DNA of 64,000 nucleotides from Dactylococcopsis salina PCC 8305 (GCF_000317615.1 NC_019780.1:1695840-1759839); one strand, 5' to 3'. Positions 18,440 to 27,642 are shown, counted from the first letter of the stretch. Notes: a model not told the origin generated them from the letters alone. Numbers and translations: made by a program.

Positions 18440-18615
18440 GCAAGGGAGACAAGGGAGACAAGGAAGACAAGGGAGACAAGGGAGACAAGGGAGCGATTTT
18501 TCTTCCCCATCTTTCCCATCTCCCCCATCTTCCCCATCTTCCCCATCTCCCCCCATCTCCCCCATCTTCCCCATCTTCCCCATCTCCCCCCATCTCCCCC
18601 ATCTCCCCTATCTTC
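18440..18615. repeat. Two nonamer STRR arrays
   Basis: About five copies of AAGGGAGAC (18440-18492) are followed by a dozen or so copies of CCCCATCTC/CCCCATCTT (18508-18615). The gene-free stretch 18217-18717 thus contains a terminator, a MITE-like element, these arrays and a second terminator. Open frames through the arrays on both strands are low-complexity artefacts. Confidence 0.85.
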
Positions 18616-18633
18616 CCCAACTTTTTCAGCAAT

Positions 18634-18655
18634 AAAAAACCCGCACTGGGCGGGC
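18634..18655 (-). terminator. Terminator of the PhoX-like gene
   Basis: On the minus strand a GCCCGC...GCGGGT hairpin is followed by TTTTTT, about 63 bases past the stop codon at 18718. A standard intrinsic terminator layout. Confidence 0.75.
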
Positions 18656-18717
18656 TAAAGACTTAAAAATTAAATCGAGTTAAACAGACTTGGCTAGAAG
18701 ATTCCAAAATCATCAAA

Positions 18718-21450
18718 TTAAGCCACTTCTGTTGTCGCTTGAATTGCAAAGTTGTCAGCAGTTAACTCATCAGCATTAACGCCAAGGAGACGGGCGACAT
18801 CATTATCTCCAACACTGACAATCGCATCAGCACCATCTTGGGTAAGGCTCAAGTCAGCAAACTCAGCAACGGAGTCAATTCCGCCGATACCGAGGACATC
18901 CTCACCGAAGATAAAGTCAGTGATTTCGTTAGCATTGGCGGCAACTTGTGCGTTGGCAATCCAGAACTGATCAGCACCAGCACCACCAGTGACCAGATTT
19001 TTGCCACCGCCTTCAACTTGACCTTCTGAGAGGAAGAGACGATCATTGCCATCGCCACCCATGATGCGGTCTTCATAACCAGCATTCACCGTATCGTTGC
19101 CAGCACCACCGTAGAGGCGATTTTCACGACCGAGGGAAGACTCGATGATATCATCACCAGCACCACCAAAAGCGCGATCGTTGCTACCAGCAACCAATTC
19201 ATCGTTATTGCTGCCACCATAGAGGCGATTACCACCGTTACCAGTAGAGGTTTCAATGGAATCATTCCCTTCTCCACTGAAGACAAGATTGCCTTCGCCG
19301 TCAAAATCAACGCCAGCTTCGAGGGTGTCATCTTGTAAGCTACCGAAAGCGGGGCCAGCAAGAGTTTCTGCTTGGGCATCGAGGTTAATATTGAACTGGA
19401 AGATTTGACCGCCTTGGTCTCCTAAACGCTCTTCGACAACACCACCAGATTCACCGCGATGCTGTACCACACCGATCAAAGTCTGCTCAGCCAGCGGCAG
19501 GTCGTCGATGATTTCTTGGGCGCCAGTGCCAGCAAGCTCTTCTTGGGTGTAGAAGCTGCCGTCTTCCTTCGTTTCTACCAAGTGGGTGACGTTCCAAGAA
19601 CCAGAAAACTCAGAACTTTCTGCCGAGGAAAATGTATCAGGAATCGCTGCCACTTCCGCTTCCGCACGAGGATTAAGAGCGCCCCCTGCTGATGCTAAGA
19701 AGTAGCCTGTGCCTTCTTCTTCTAACTGCATCGTCTCGGAGTCGATCGGGAGAACATATTTCCGTTCGCCATAATCGTTACCCGAATCTTCATCGACAAT
19801 CAGGTAATCACCATCAGCAGCTTTAACCCACTGTAGCCCGTCGGGTCCAAAAATCCGCGCCTCATCATTTTCAATATGGGTCGCATGGGTGCGTGTGCCA
19901 TCGGGGTTATTTTCACCAATGTGACCGGCTCCCTTACCGCCAGTTTCTAGGGTGAGGGCGCCATCCACGCCAGCTAAAATGCGGGTAACATCTGCTGACA
20001 AGTAATCAGGCAAACCATTACCATCAGCATCATTGTTTTCAAGCTCATTGACGATATCAGTGAACTCAATCCCTAACTGAGCGCCAGGCACGGTGAGGTT
20101 TTGAACATAGCGATGGTTGCTGGGGTCGGGGTCAACTGCGGGGTGTTCAGTCTTGCTGTCGCCGTTGAAATAGTTGTAACCCCCTGCTGCCACGCCGCCT
20201 TCGGGTTGTTCGTTCGGTTCGCCGTCATCGCCATCTTCCAGCCATTTGAACACTTCTGTTTCGCCAGCGTTCTCAGGACTATCGAAGCCATCCCACTGAT
20301 AGCTGGTGGGATAATAACGGGCGCTGAAACTGTCGGGAGCGTCCGCATCCTGAGCGTAAGCATCCATCATCTTGACATCAGCATCAACATTCTCAATGCC
20401 CAAATTCTCGAATGTTTCTCCATCGAGAGACATTCCGTAGAGTTGACCGTACAGCAGACCATTTTCACCTAAGAAGGAATCCCGTTCGCTTGCGCCTTCA
20501 GTGAGGGGATCACCGTTGGCATCAACACCTTTCTTACCGATATAAACTGCTAGGGGGGCAGGTTCAACTCCAAGGTTGTAGCCCGCTGCTACAATAACAA
20601 CGTAATCTTCGCTACCTGAGTTGATCGGCAGGAGTTTCTCATAACCCGCCTGACCTAACGCAGGTGCGGTGTAAGCAGTGTCATTTTCGAGATCAACCAC
20701 CATCGAGGCGAGACCCATTGTGTCGTTAACGAAGAACTCACCGGCACTGCGAGGACCCTCCTCGCCATCAGGATCGGGATACATACCGTTGCCGATATTC
20801 CACTCTTCCGCCATCAGCCACATATCATCTTCAAAGCCGATGCCGTCGCCATATTTGTTGGCTGGCTCGTAGTAAGCTCCACAGAAGGAGTGGAAGAAGA
20901 AGTCACCTTGGGTCAACTGTTGCTCTTCGCGGAACTCATAGACCGTTCCATCGGCTGCGGTCTGGTTGCCCCACTTGGCACTCAAATCGCTAGGATCGTC
21001 ATTCTCGCCATCTACAATCTCGCCGAATACGTTGTAAACGGTATTAAACAAATGTCCTGCTCCCTCGACCATCTCGCTGGCTGGAGTGTCGTTTTCGAGA
21101 AACTCCGCAAACGCAGCGCGATTATAGTCGATCGCGTGGATGTGAGAACCAGTGAATGTAACACCGCTTTCCATTTCCCAAGGGTAGGTCTCATTGGACA
21201 TGGTGGCGTAGGACTCGGACTGGTACGCCACGCGCACGGTGTCTTCGTCTTGTAACCATGCGGCTTGACCATCAGGATAGCCAGTTAGCACGTGACCATT
21301 TTCGGCATCTTCCTCGCCCACTGTCCCTAGAGCTTTGAAATCACCGTAGGGGAAATCTGTGTCGCCACTTTCTCCGTCTTGCAAATGTTCAGGCTGGGTG
21401 GAACTACCAGCTTGGGGGATCAACGCTGTGGTCTCTCCAATACTTACCAT
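18718..21450 (-). CDS. PhoX-like (DUF839) alkaline phosphatase with RTX tail
   Basis: A 910-residue acidic secreted protein. Residues 1-700 resemble the PhoX/DUF839 beta-propeller phosphatase family: TGYPDGQAAW near the N-terminus, WLMAEEWNIGNGMYPD, ALGQAGYEKLLPINSGSEDY and AVYIGKKG. PhoX enzymes are calcium/iron-dependent periplasmic or secreted phosphatases induced by phosphate starvation. The usual NHE-type motif appears as QSE, so metal binding may differ. Residues ~701-910 are the RTX module, whose DNA is ~99% identical to that of the gene at 9515. There is no Tat signal, unlike classical PhoX; type I secretion is inferred. Divergent from the second double-PhoA gene with a ~1-kb control region between. 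The family call is by overall pattern; a related DUF839 esterase or phytase is possible. Confidence 0.72.
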   Translation of the reverse strand: MVSIGETTALIPQAGSSTQPEHLQDGESGDTDFPYGDFKALGTVGEEDAENGHVLTGYPDGQAAWLQDEDTVRVAYQSESYATMSNETYPWEMESGVTFTGSHIHAIDYNRAAFAEFLENDTPASEMVEGAGHLFNTVYNVFGEIVDGENDDPSDLSAKWGNQTAADGTVYEFREEQQLTQGDFFFHSFCGAYYEPANKYGDGIGFEDDMWLMAEEWNIGNGMYPDPDGEEGPRSAGEFFVNDTMGLASMVVDLENDTAYTAPALGQAGYEKLLPINSGSEDYVVIVAAGYNLGVEPAPLAVYIGKKGVDANGDPLTEGASERDSFLGENGLLYGQLYGMSLDGETFENLGIENVDADVKMMDAYAQDADAPDSFSARYYPTSYQWDGFDSPENAGETEVFKWLEDGDDGEPNEQPEGGVAAGGYNYFNGDSKTEHPAVDPDPSNHRYVQNLTVPGAQLGIEFTDIVNELENNDADGNGLPDYLSADVTRILAGVDGALTLETGGKGAGHIGENNPDGTRTHATHIENDEARIFGPDGLQWVKAADGDYLIVDEDSGNDYGERKYVLPIDSETMQLEEEGTGYFLASAGGALNPRAEAEVAAIPDTFSSAESSEFSGSWNVTHLVETKEDGSFYTQEELAGTGAQEIIDDLPLAEQTLIGVVQHRGESGGVVEERLGDQGGQIFQFNINLDAQAETLAGPAFGSLQDDTLEAGVDFDGEGNLVFSGEGNDSIETSTGNGGNRLYGGSNNDELVAGSNDRAFGGAGDDIIESSLGRENRLYGGAGNDTVNAGYEDRIMGGDGNDRLFLSEGQVEGGGKNLVTGGAGADQFWIANAQVAANANEITDFIFGEDVLGIGGIDSVAEFADLSLTQDGADAIVSVGDNDVARLLGVNADELTADNFAIQATTEVA

Positions 21451-21465
21451 TATTTAAAGCCTCTA

Positions 21466-21485
21466 TTACCGTCAATAAGTTGCTG
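21466..21485 (+). repeat. Left half of a 20-bp perfect inverted repeat
   Basis: TTACCGTCAATAAGTTGCTG lies 15 bases upstream of the PhoX-like start codon. Its exact reverse complement is at 22106-22125. The pair encloses 620 bases of control DNA including the PhoX-side Pho-box. Confidence 0.85.
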
Positions 21486-21581
21486 TTACACAACGAAAAA
21501 GTTGTTTTTGCTCCCGAACAACTACAGCAAAATTATGAGATTTTCCTGAAGTAATTCCGAAACTTTATTTAGTTTGACACT

Positions 21582-21614
21582 ACAAGTTTAATAAACGGTT
21601 ATGAAACAATTAAT
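21582..21614 (-). promoter_or_regulatory. Pho-box-like triple repeat upstream of the PhoX-like gene
   Basis: On the minus strand ATTAATTG, CATAACCG and ATTAAACT follow at exact 11-base spacing with TTT, TTT and TGT spacers. Each matches the cyanobacterial Pho-box octamer YTTAAYYW at 6 of 8 positions. The arrangement is the same as at 11955-11987, about 130 bases upstream of the start codon. Confidence 0.55.
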
Positions 21615-21619
21615 TTTTT

Positions 21620-22105
21620 AATTATTCAAGTTGAAAAAAATCTTAAGCCGTTTCTGGTTATAGTTTTCAGCGTTGAGGATTTCCAATTATAAAAAAAATC
21701 TTAAACTCTTTTCTCAATTATTAAATCAATATAAAATCCCTTGATTTTTGTCCTCTTTAGTGAAATCGGAAAAGGTTACTGATTCTTCACTCTAATTATT
21801 TCTTAGTAAAATTTGACTTGCTTAATAGTTGAGACTTAATGTTAACAAACAAATTGATAGTTACCAGATTTTTGATTAAGAAAGCGCAATTGATCAAGAT
21901 ATAGCGCTACGCGCTAGGCAAAAGGCAAGAGGCAAGAGGCAAGAGGCAAGAGTAAGGTATAGGTGAGTTTCAACATTTTGGAATGTCCTAACCTAATTTT
22001 GTAGCGCTATAGTAAGCGATCCCTCTCGTCGATCGTCCAGCTTTTTTTTATAAATAGTTGCAATTAGCTAAGACAAAAGAAATCTGGCTAAAGTTTTAGC
22101 CAGAT
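21620..22105. other. Gene-free spacer between divergent phosphatase genes
   Basis: AT-rich DNA. It contains a short heptamer STRR (GGCAAGA repeated four to five times, about 21918-21950), the word TAGCGCTA in ATAGCGCTACGCGCTAGG, and a perfect hairpin TCTGGCTAAA/TTTAGCCAGA at about 22083-22104 without a T-run on the plus strand. No coding signal was seen. Confidence 0.6.
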
Positions 22106-22125
22106 CAGCAACTTATTGACGGTAA
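22106..22125 (-). repeat. Right half of a 20-bp perfect inverted repeat
   Basis: CAGCAACTTATTGACGGTAA is the exact reverse complement of 21466-21485. It directly follows the TCTGGCTAAA hairpin. Confidence 0.85.
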
Positions 22126-22392
22126 GTTGTAATTACTTTTATCTTAACGTGAAAAATATTAAAGTCAACTTCCATTTGAAAGATCGAAATCACTATTGAT
22201 GGCTTTCCGAGTTTTTAGCTATCCAAAAAGGGCGAAACCCTAAACGGAAAATTGCTAAAACTCTTGTTTTCAGAGCATTCTGCGCGATCGCATTATGATT
22301 GCTTATGGATAATATCTAGTAGCTTTTATGGAAAAGCATTAACCCAACCTTCCCATAATTTTAATTTTTTTTATACGTTTAGATAAAAAAAT

Positions 22393-22410
22393 CTTAACCT
22401 ACTTCAGCGA
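22393..22410 (+). promoter_or_regulatory. Pho-box-type octamer upstream of the second double-PhoA gene
   Basis: CTTAACCT (22393-22400) followed 10 bases on by TTCAGCGA, in the same position relative to the ATG as at 12148. The 85-base leader (22359-22443) is conserved in length with the paralogue's leader at 12114-12198, beginning TTTTAATTTTTTTTATACG. Confidence 0.5.
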
Positions 22411-22443
22411 AGATGAAAATGTTCTGAGTTCAAGATAATAATA

Positions 22444-25400
22444 ATGGCTGGCAATAACGTTATTTTCATTCATCCCGATGGGGCAGGTCCCTCTCATTGG
22501 TCTCTTGCTCGTTTAGCAACAGAAGGTCCAGATGGTCGTATCAACTGGGATCGCATGACTGAAGCAAGTGTCTATTTGGGTCATCTTGATGATCAAATTG
22601 GTGCGACTTCTAATGCTGGTGCTGTTGCTCACGCTTACGGAATTAAGCCTGTTGCACCGAGCTATGGTTTCGATGGAGACGGAAACCCCTATCAACCCCT
22701 TTCCGAATTACAAGGGCAACTCCAAGACGGGGCAGAATCTGGCGATACGATCATGGAAGAAGCCGTTGCGTCGGGGAAACCCACCGCCCTGATTCAATCT
22801 GGCTTTATCGCAGAACCTGGAACGGGCGTTTTCGTTGCGGATGCCGAAAGTAGAGGCGACAGAGAAGGTATCACCGCGCAAATCGTTGAGTCTGGGGTTG
22901 ATGTTATCCTCGGCGCGGGAGAAGTTGACTATCTTCCTGAAGGAGAAACTGGTTTCTTTGGCGTAGAAGGAACTCGTACCGATGGACGTAACCTGATTAC
23001 AGAAGCGGAAGATGCAGGTTATGAAGTCGTTTATACTCGCGAACAATTACAAAGCCTTCCTGCTGATACCGAAAGAGTTTTAGGGATTTTTGCCCCCGAA
23101 GACACCTACAACGACTTAACCGAGCAACAGTTAAGAGATGCAGGATTAGTCGATGAAAGTTTACCCCCTAGTGAGCAACTGATCACCTACGGTCAACCCG
23201 ATCAAAACAATCCTGATCCTGTTACCGTTGGGGAAATGATGGAATTCACCCTCGGCTTAGACAAGTTTACTCAAGCTGAAGATGGCTTCTTTGTTGTCGC
23301 TGAAGAAGAAGCAACCGACAACTTCGGAAACGACAACAACACAGCAGGGGTTTTAGATGCAACGTTAAGAGCCGATGCCATGATTGGGGCAGCACAAGAC
23401 TTTGTAGATAATGTTAACCCCAACACCTTAGTCATCACCGCTGCTGATAGTGCTGCTGGTGGTTTACAGCTTGATGACAAAACGGGCGAAACCGTTGGCA
23501 CTAACTTCCGTCAGCCTTCTTTTGATGATTTAGAAGGAAATGTTCAAATTGGCGAACGTAACGGTCAGCCCGTCTTTGCCTATGAAGTGCCTTTAGACGG
23601 TCAAACGGGTAACAATACCGAACCTTTTGTGACTGGCGCTCCTGATGCCAGTGGCGACACCTTTGAGTTTGGCGCGGCTTATGCTACCTTCAGCGACGTT
23701 TTTGGCAGCATCGTCACCAAAACCTACGGTCTCAATGCGGAGAAAATTAACTCTACCATTGACAATACCGCCGTGTATCGTCTGATGTACGAAACCCTGT
23801 TCGATGTAGAACTTGCTCCCCCCGATGGCGTTCCTGATGATTTTGACATTGAACAACCCCCAGAAGCGACTGCATCCACTGGTAATGTCATCTTTTTCCA
23901 CCCTGATGGCACTAGCCCCTCTCACTTTGCAGCGGCTCGCTTTGCCACAGTGGGAACCGATGGTCGTCTCAACTGGGATAACATGAGCGAAGCCAGTGTC
24001 TATCTCGGTCACATGGACGATCGTATCGTGGGAACTTCTAATGGTGGTGCTGTGGTTCACGCCATGGGAGTTAAGCCCTTTGCGGGTAGTTATGGCTTAG
24101 ATGAAAATGGTAATCCCTATACTTCCTTATCTGGAAAAGAAGGGACAACTATCTTAGAAGAAGCACAAGCTACAGGTAAAGCGGTAGGGATTGTTAACTC
24201 TGGCTTTATTGCTGAACCTGGTTCTGGTGTTTTCTTAGCTGATGTGGAAGATCGTAGCCAAACCGAAGCGATTACAGTGGAAATTTTAGAGTCTGGTGCT
24301 GATGTTATCCTTGGCGGTGGTGAAACCGATTATCTCCCTGAAGGTACAGTCGGCGTTTTCGGACAAGAAGGGACTCGCGAAGATGGACGTAACCTGATTG
24401 AAGAGGCGGAAGACATGGGTTATACTGTTGTCTTCAGTCGTGATGAATTAAATGAGGCTGTTGAAAATCCAGAAACCGACAAACTCTTAGGAATTTTTGC
24501 GGCTCGTGATACCTATAACGACACCTTTGAAGACGATCTTCGCGGTCAAGGGTTTGAAGCGGAAAATGGCGATTTAATTTACTACGGTCAACCTCCTGAG
24601 AATCCGAATCCTCCCACCGTTGCGGAAATGACTGAAGCGGCTCTCTCCATCCTGTCTCAAGATGAGGATGGCTTCATGCTGGTAGCAGAAGAAGAAGCAA
24701 CGGACAACTTCCCGAACAATGGCAACGCTGGCGGCGGTATTGAAGCAACCATCCGCGCTGATGAGGCGATCGGGGTGGCTCAAGAGTTTGTCAAAAATCA
24801 AGACCCCAATACATTACTCCTAACCGCTGCTGATAGTGATGCTAATGGGTTTGAAGTGGAAGATGTTGATGTTGAAGCCGAAACCGTTGGCTTTGATGAT
24901 GTGCAAGCTGATGAGTTCGTCTTCCCCTTAGATGGTCAAACGGGTTCTGATACTGCTCCTTTCCAAACCGGTGCGCCTGATGCTGATGGTGACAATTTCC
25001 AATTTGGCATGGTTTCTGCAGGTTTAGCGGATTTAGAAGGCTCGATCGTTGCCAAAGCCTTTGGGATGAACGCCGAAACCCTCCCCACAACTGCCGACAA
25101 TACTGATATCTATCGCACCATGTATCGCACGCTCTTCGGTGCGGAAGCGGAAGACGTGGCAGATGTGAAACTTGCCTTCGGTAGCCTTGGCAATGATACC
25201 CGTGATTCTGCTGTCGATGCTGATTTTGATGGAGCTGCTGACTTATCCTTTACAGGTGCGGGAAGCGACGTGATTGATACCAGTTCCTCTATCTTTGGTC
25301 AAAACCGAGTTTACGCTGGTTCTGATAATGATGAGTTATTGGCAAGCAGCAACGATCGCCTCTTTGCTGGCGCTGGAAACGATGTTCTCGATTCCACTGA

Positions 25401-25797
25401 TGGTAATGGCGGTAATCGTCTCTATGGTGGCGCTGGTAACGATGACTTCTTCCTCGGTAGCAACGATCGCGCGATCGGCGGTGAAGGCAGCGATCGCTTC
25501 TTCACTCCCGAAGGCGGTAACAATCTGATCACTGGTGGTGCTGGTGCTGACCAATTCTGGATTGCCAATGCTCAACTTCCTGCTGCAGCCAGCGAGATTA
25601 CAGACTTTACCGCAGGTGAAGATGTCCTCGGTATCGGCGGTATTGACTCCGTTGCTGAGTTTGCTGATTTAACCATTACTCAAGATGGTGCTGACGCTTT
25701 AATCAGTGCGGGAGATAGTGAGTTAGCGCGTCTGTTGGGCCTTAATGCTGATGACGTGACTGCTGCTCAGTTTGCCATTGTTGAAAGCGCAGTTTAG
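22444..25797 (+). CDS. RTX exoprotein with two tandem PhoA-like alkaline phosphatase domains
   Basis: A 1117-residue paralogue of the 2005-residue protein without the beta-helix and DNRLRE modules. PhoA-like domain 1 (~1-470) begins NVIFIHPDGAGPSHW, and domain 2 (~478-905) begins NVIFFHPDGTSPSHF. Each has TSNAGAV/TSNGGAV at the nucleophile loop, EEEATDNF and AADS motifs, with the classical His metal ligands missing as in the paralogue. The RTX tail (~910-1117, GGAGNDDFFLGSND, GGAGADQFWIAN) ends with the ITDFTAGEDVLGIGG module also seen in the other three phosphatases, though diverged. No signal peptide. Likely a secreted calcium-binding phosphatase made under phosphate limitation, judged from the tail and the Pho-type octamer upstream. 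Two domains per chain may reflect internal duplication before the gene duplicated, since domain order matches in both genes. Confidence 0.87.
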   Translation: MAGNNVIFIHPDGAGPSHWSLARLATEGPDGRINWDRMTEASVYLGHLDDQIGATSNAGAVAHAYGIKPVAPSYGFDGDGNPYQPLSELQGQLQDGAESGDTIMEEAVASGKPTALIQSGFIAEPGTGVFVADAESRGDREGITAQIVESGVDVILGAGEVDYLPEGETGFFGVEGTRTDGRNLITEAEDAGYEVVYTREQLQSLPADTERVLGIFAPEDTYNDLTEQQLRDAGLVDESLPPSEQLITYGQPDQNNPDPVTVGEMMEFTLGLDKFTQAEDGFFVVAEEEATDNFGNDNNTAGVLDATLRADAMIGAAQDFVDNVNPNTLVITAADSAAGGLQLDDKTGETVGTNFRQPSFDDLEGNVQIGERNGQPVFAYEVPLDGQTGNNTEPFVTGAPDASGDTFEFGAAYATFSDVFGSIVTKTYGLNAEKINSTIDNTAVYRLMYETLFDVELAPPDGVPDDFDIEQPPEATASTGNVIFFHPDGTSPSHFAAARFATVGTDGRLNWDNMSEASVYLGHMDDRIVGTSNGGAVVHAMGVKPFAGSYGLDENGNPYTSLSGKEGTTILEEAQATGKAVGIVNSGFIAEPGSGVFLADVEDRSQTEAITVEILESGADVILGGGETDYLPEGTVGVFGQEGTREDGRNLIEEAEDMGYTVVFSRDELNEAVENPETDKLLGIFAARDTYNDTFEDDLRGQGFEAENGDLIYYGQPPENPNPPTVAEMTEAALSILSQDEDGFMLVAEEEATDNFPNNGNAGGGIEATIRADEAIGVAQEFVKNQDPNTLLLTAADSDANGFEVEDVDVEAETVGFDDVQADEFVFPLDGQTGSDTAPFQTGAPDADGDNFQFGMVSAGLADLEGSIVAKAFGMNAETLPTTADNTDIYRTMYRTLFGAEAEDVADVKLAFGSLGNDTRDSAVDADFDGAADLSFTGAGSDVIDTSSSIFGQNRVYAGSDNDELLASSNDRLFAGAGNDVLDSTDGNGGNRLYGGAGNDDFFLGSNDRAIGGEGSDRFFTPEGGNNLITGGAGADQFWIANAQLPAAASEITDFTAGEDVLGIGGIDSVAEFADLTITQDGADALISAGDSELARLLGLNADDVTAAQFAIVESAV

Positions 25798-25815
25798 AGC
25801 GCGATCGCGCTTTTT
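25798..25815 (+). terminator. HIP1-cored terminator after the second double-PhoA gene
   Basis: The palindrome AGCGCGATCGCGCT starts at the stop codon and is followed by TTTT. The stem contains the HIP1 octamer GCGATCGC. Confidence 0.75.
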
Positions 25816-25924
25816 AATTAATTCTTAAAGGCGAAAACTTGTCGGGGTGAACAGTAGTTTACCTCGACATTTTTTTTAACATCGGGTTGGCATGAAAGAC
25901 TCTATAGCGCTACAAAATCAGGTT

Positions 25925-26029
25925 ATACCATGTTGGAAAAGTCAAGTTGCATTAAAGCCCCCCAAACCCCCCAAGTCTGGGGGGCTTAAAGAGTCGATAC
26001 TGTAGCGCCAGTTTTTCAAAATGGTATTA
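25925..26029. mobile_element. MITE-like element with ATACCAT...ATGGTAT ends
   Basis: Begins ATACCATGTTGGAAAAGTCA and ends TTTTTCAAAATGGTATTA, giving imperfect terminal inverted repeats. The core is AAAGCCCCCCAAACCCCCC with a GGGGGGCTT arm, and the right side has CTGTAGCGCCAG. Related ends occur at 9490-9512, 27510-27633, 33160-33187 and 45826-45855. Confidence 0.65.
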
Positions 26030-26079
26030 GGACATTCCAAAATGTTGAAACTCACCTATAACTTACTAAGGCAACTTGC

Positions 26080-26182
26080 CTCTTGCCTAAGGCAACTTGC
26101 CTTTTGCATGCAAGCCTTTTGCCTCTTGCCTCTTGCCTTTTGCCTCTTGCCTCTTGCCTCTTGCCTAAGGCAACTTGCCTAG
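26080..26182. repeat. Heptamer STRR array (TGCCTCT/TGCCTTT)
   Basis: A dozen or so heptamers CTTGCCT/TTTGCCT interrupted by AAGGCAA, which allows local folding. It lies about 70 bases upstream of leuB. The stretch 25816-26249 contains this and the MITE-like element; no gene is seen. Confidence 0.85.
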
Positions 26183-26249
26183 CGCGTAGCGCTATAAAAT
26201 CGGTGTAAGATAACAGCTTAGTCCAATTCAGCCAACGTTTTACTCAGGA

Positions 26250-27329
26250 ATGACACAGACATATCAAATCACCTTGCTACCAGGAGATGGCATTGGTCCC
26301 GAAATTATCGGAGTCACCGTAAAAGTCTTAAAAGCAGTGGGTCAACAGTGTGATCTCGAATTTAAATTCACTGAAGGATTAATTGGTGGCGTTGCCATTG
26401 ATCAAACAGGAAACCCTCTCCCTCAAGAAACCTTAGATATCTGTCGCGAAAGTGATGCTGTTTTACTGGCAGCGATCGGCGGCTATAAATGGGATAATTT
26501 ACCCCGTCATCAACGCCCAGAAACAGGATTATTAGGATTACGTGCTGGACTCGAATTATTTGCGAACCTGCGCCCTGCGAAGATATTACCACAATTAGTG
26601 GATGCTTCCTCCCTGAAACGAAACATTGTGGAAGGAGTGGATATCATGGTTGTGCGAGAATTAACTGGCGGCGTTTATTTCGGTGAACCGAAAGGGGTTT
26701 TCAGCACGGAAAACGGACAACAACGCGGTGTAAATACAATGGCTTACACTGACGCGGAAATCGATCGCATCGGAAAAGTTGCCTTTGAAACCGCCCAAAA
26801 ACGGAACAAAAAACTCTGTTCAGTGGATAAAGCCAATGTTTTAGAAGTCTCGCAATTGTGGCGCGATCGAGTGACTGCTTTATCCTCATCCTATCCCGAT
26901 ATTGAACTCTCTCATTTATATGTGGATAACGCCGCCATGCAACTGGTACGCGATCCGAAACAATTTGATATCATTGTCACAGGAAATTTGTTTGGCGATA
27001 TTCTCTCCGATGCCGCAGCGATGTTAACTGGAAGTATTGGGATGTTACCCTCAGCGAGTATGGGAGAAGGGAAACCAGGTGTTTTTGAACCCGTACATGG
27101 TTCCGCCCCTGATATTGCGGGAGAAAACAAAGCCAATCCCTTAGCACAAGTTTTAAGTGCTGCGATGATGTTACGTTATGGCTTAGATCAGCCGATCGCG
27201 GCAGATAAAATCGAACAAGCAGTGTTCAATGTCTTAGATCAAGGTTATCGCACAGGAGACATTATGTCCGAGGGAATGACCTTGCTAGGTTGTCAAGAAA
27301 TGGGAGAAGTTTTACTAAAATCGATTTAA
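26250..27329 (+). CDS. leuB: 3-isopropylmalate dehydrogenase
   Basis: Oxidatively decarboxylates 3-isopropylmalate to 2-oxoisocaproate with NAD, the third step of leucine synthesis; cytosolic homodimer. The 359-residue length is normal. Visible motifs are [11 protein letters not shown] at the N-terminus, [21 protein letters not shown] for substrate binding, the catalytic [13 protein letters not shown] tyrosine region, the metal-binding [14 protein letters not shown], and [19 protein letters not shown] for NAD. It appears monocistronic, with repeats on both sides. Confidence 0.97.
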   Translation: MTQTYQITLLPGDGIGPEIIGVTVKVLKAVGQQCDLEFKFTEGLIGGVAIDQTGNPLPQETLDICRESDAVLLAAIGGYKWDNLPRHQRPETGLLGLRAGLELFANLRPAKILPQLVDASSLKRNIVEGVDIMVVRELTGGVYFGEPKGVFSTENGQQRGVNTMAYTDAEIDRIGKVAFETAQKRNKKLCSVDKANVLEVSQLWRDRVTALSSSYPDIELSHLYVDNAAMQLVRDPKQFDIIVTGNLFGDILSDAAAMLTGSIGMLPSASMGEGKPGVFEPVHGSAPDIAGENKANPLAQVLSAAMMLRYGLDQPIAADKIEQAVFNVLDQGYRTGDIMSEGMTLLGCQEMGEVLLKSI

Positions 27330-27344
27330 CTGCTTACTTAAGTA

Positions 27345-27505
27345 GAAAGGACAAAATCGTAGGTGGGGTGGAGGTAACGAAACCCAACATCAATTGGTCA
27401 TTAGAAAACAAAGGACAAAATCGTAGGTGGGGTGGAGGTAACGAAACCCAACACCAATTACGAATTGAGAGAATGTTGGGTTACGCTTCCGCTAACCCAG
27501 CCTAC
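27345..27505. repeat. GTTGGGT-type repeats after leuB
   Basis: Two direct copies of GTAGGTGGGGTGGAGGTAAC with GAAACCCAACA, separated by AAGGACAAAATC, then an opposite-orientation copy, ATGTTGGGTTACGCTTCCGC...CAGCCTACG. No gene. Confidence 0.75.
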
Positions 27506-27509
27506 GATT

Positions 27510-27633
27510 ATACCATTTTGGAAAAGTAAAGTTACATTTAAGCCCCCCAAACTTGGGGGGTTGGGGGGCTTAAGTAATAGTATTACTACGATTACGACTA
27601 CTATTTAATAACTTACAAATTGAAAACTGGTAT
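27510..27633. mobile_element. MITE-like element, second family
   Basis: Starts ATACCATTTTGGAAAAGTAA, carries AAGCCCCCCAAACTTGGGGG, and reaches AAAACTGGTAT. Ends and core resemble 25925-26029. The right end is less certain. Confidence 0.5.
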
Positions 27634-27642
27634 CAATAAATT

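Noticed and set aside
22083-22104. Hairpin TCTGGCTAAA/TTTAGCCAGA as a terminator
   Set aside because: No gene ends near it on either strand; kept only as part of the spacer description.
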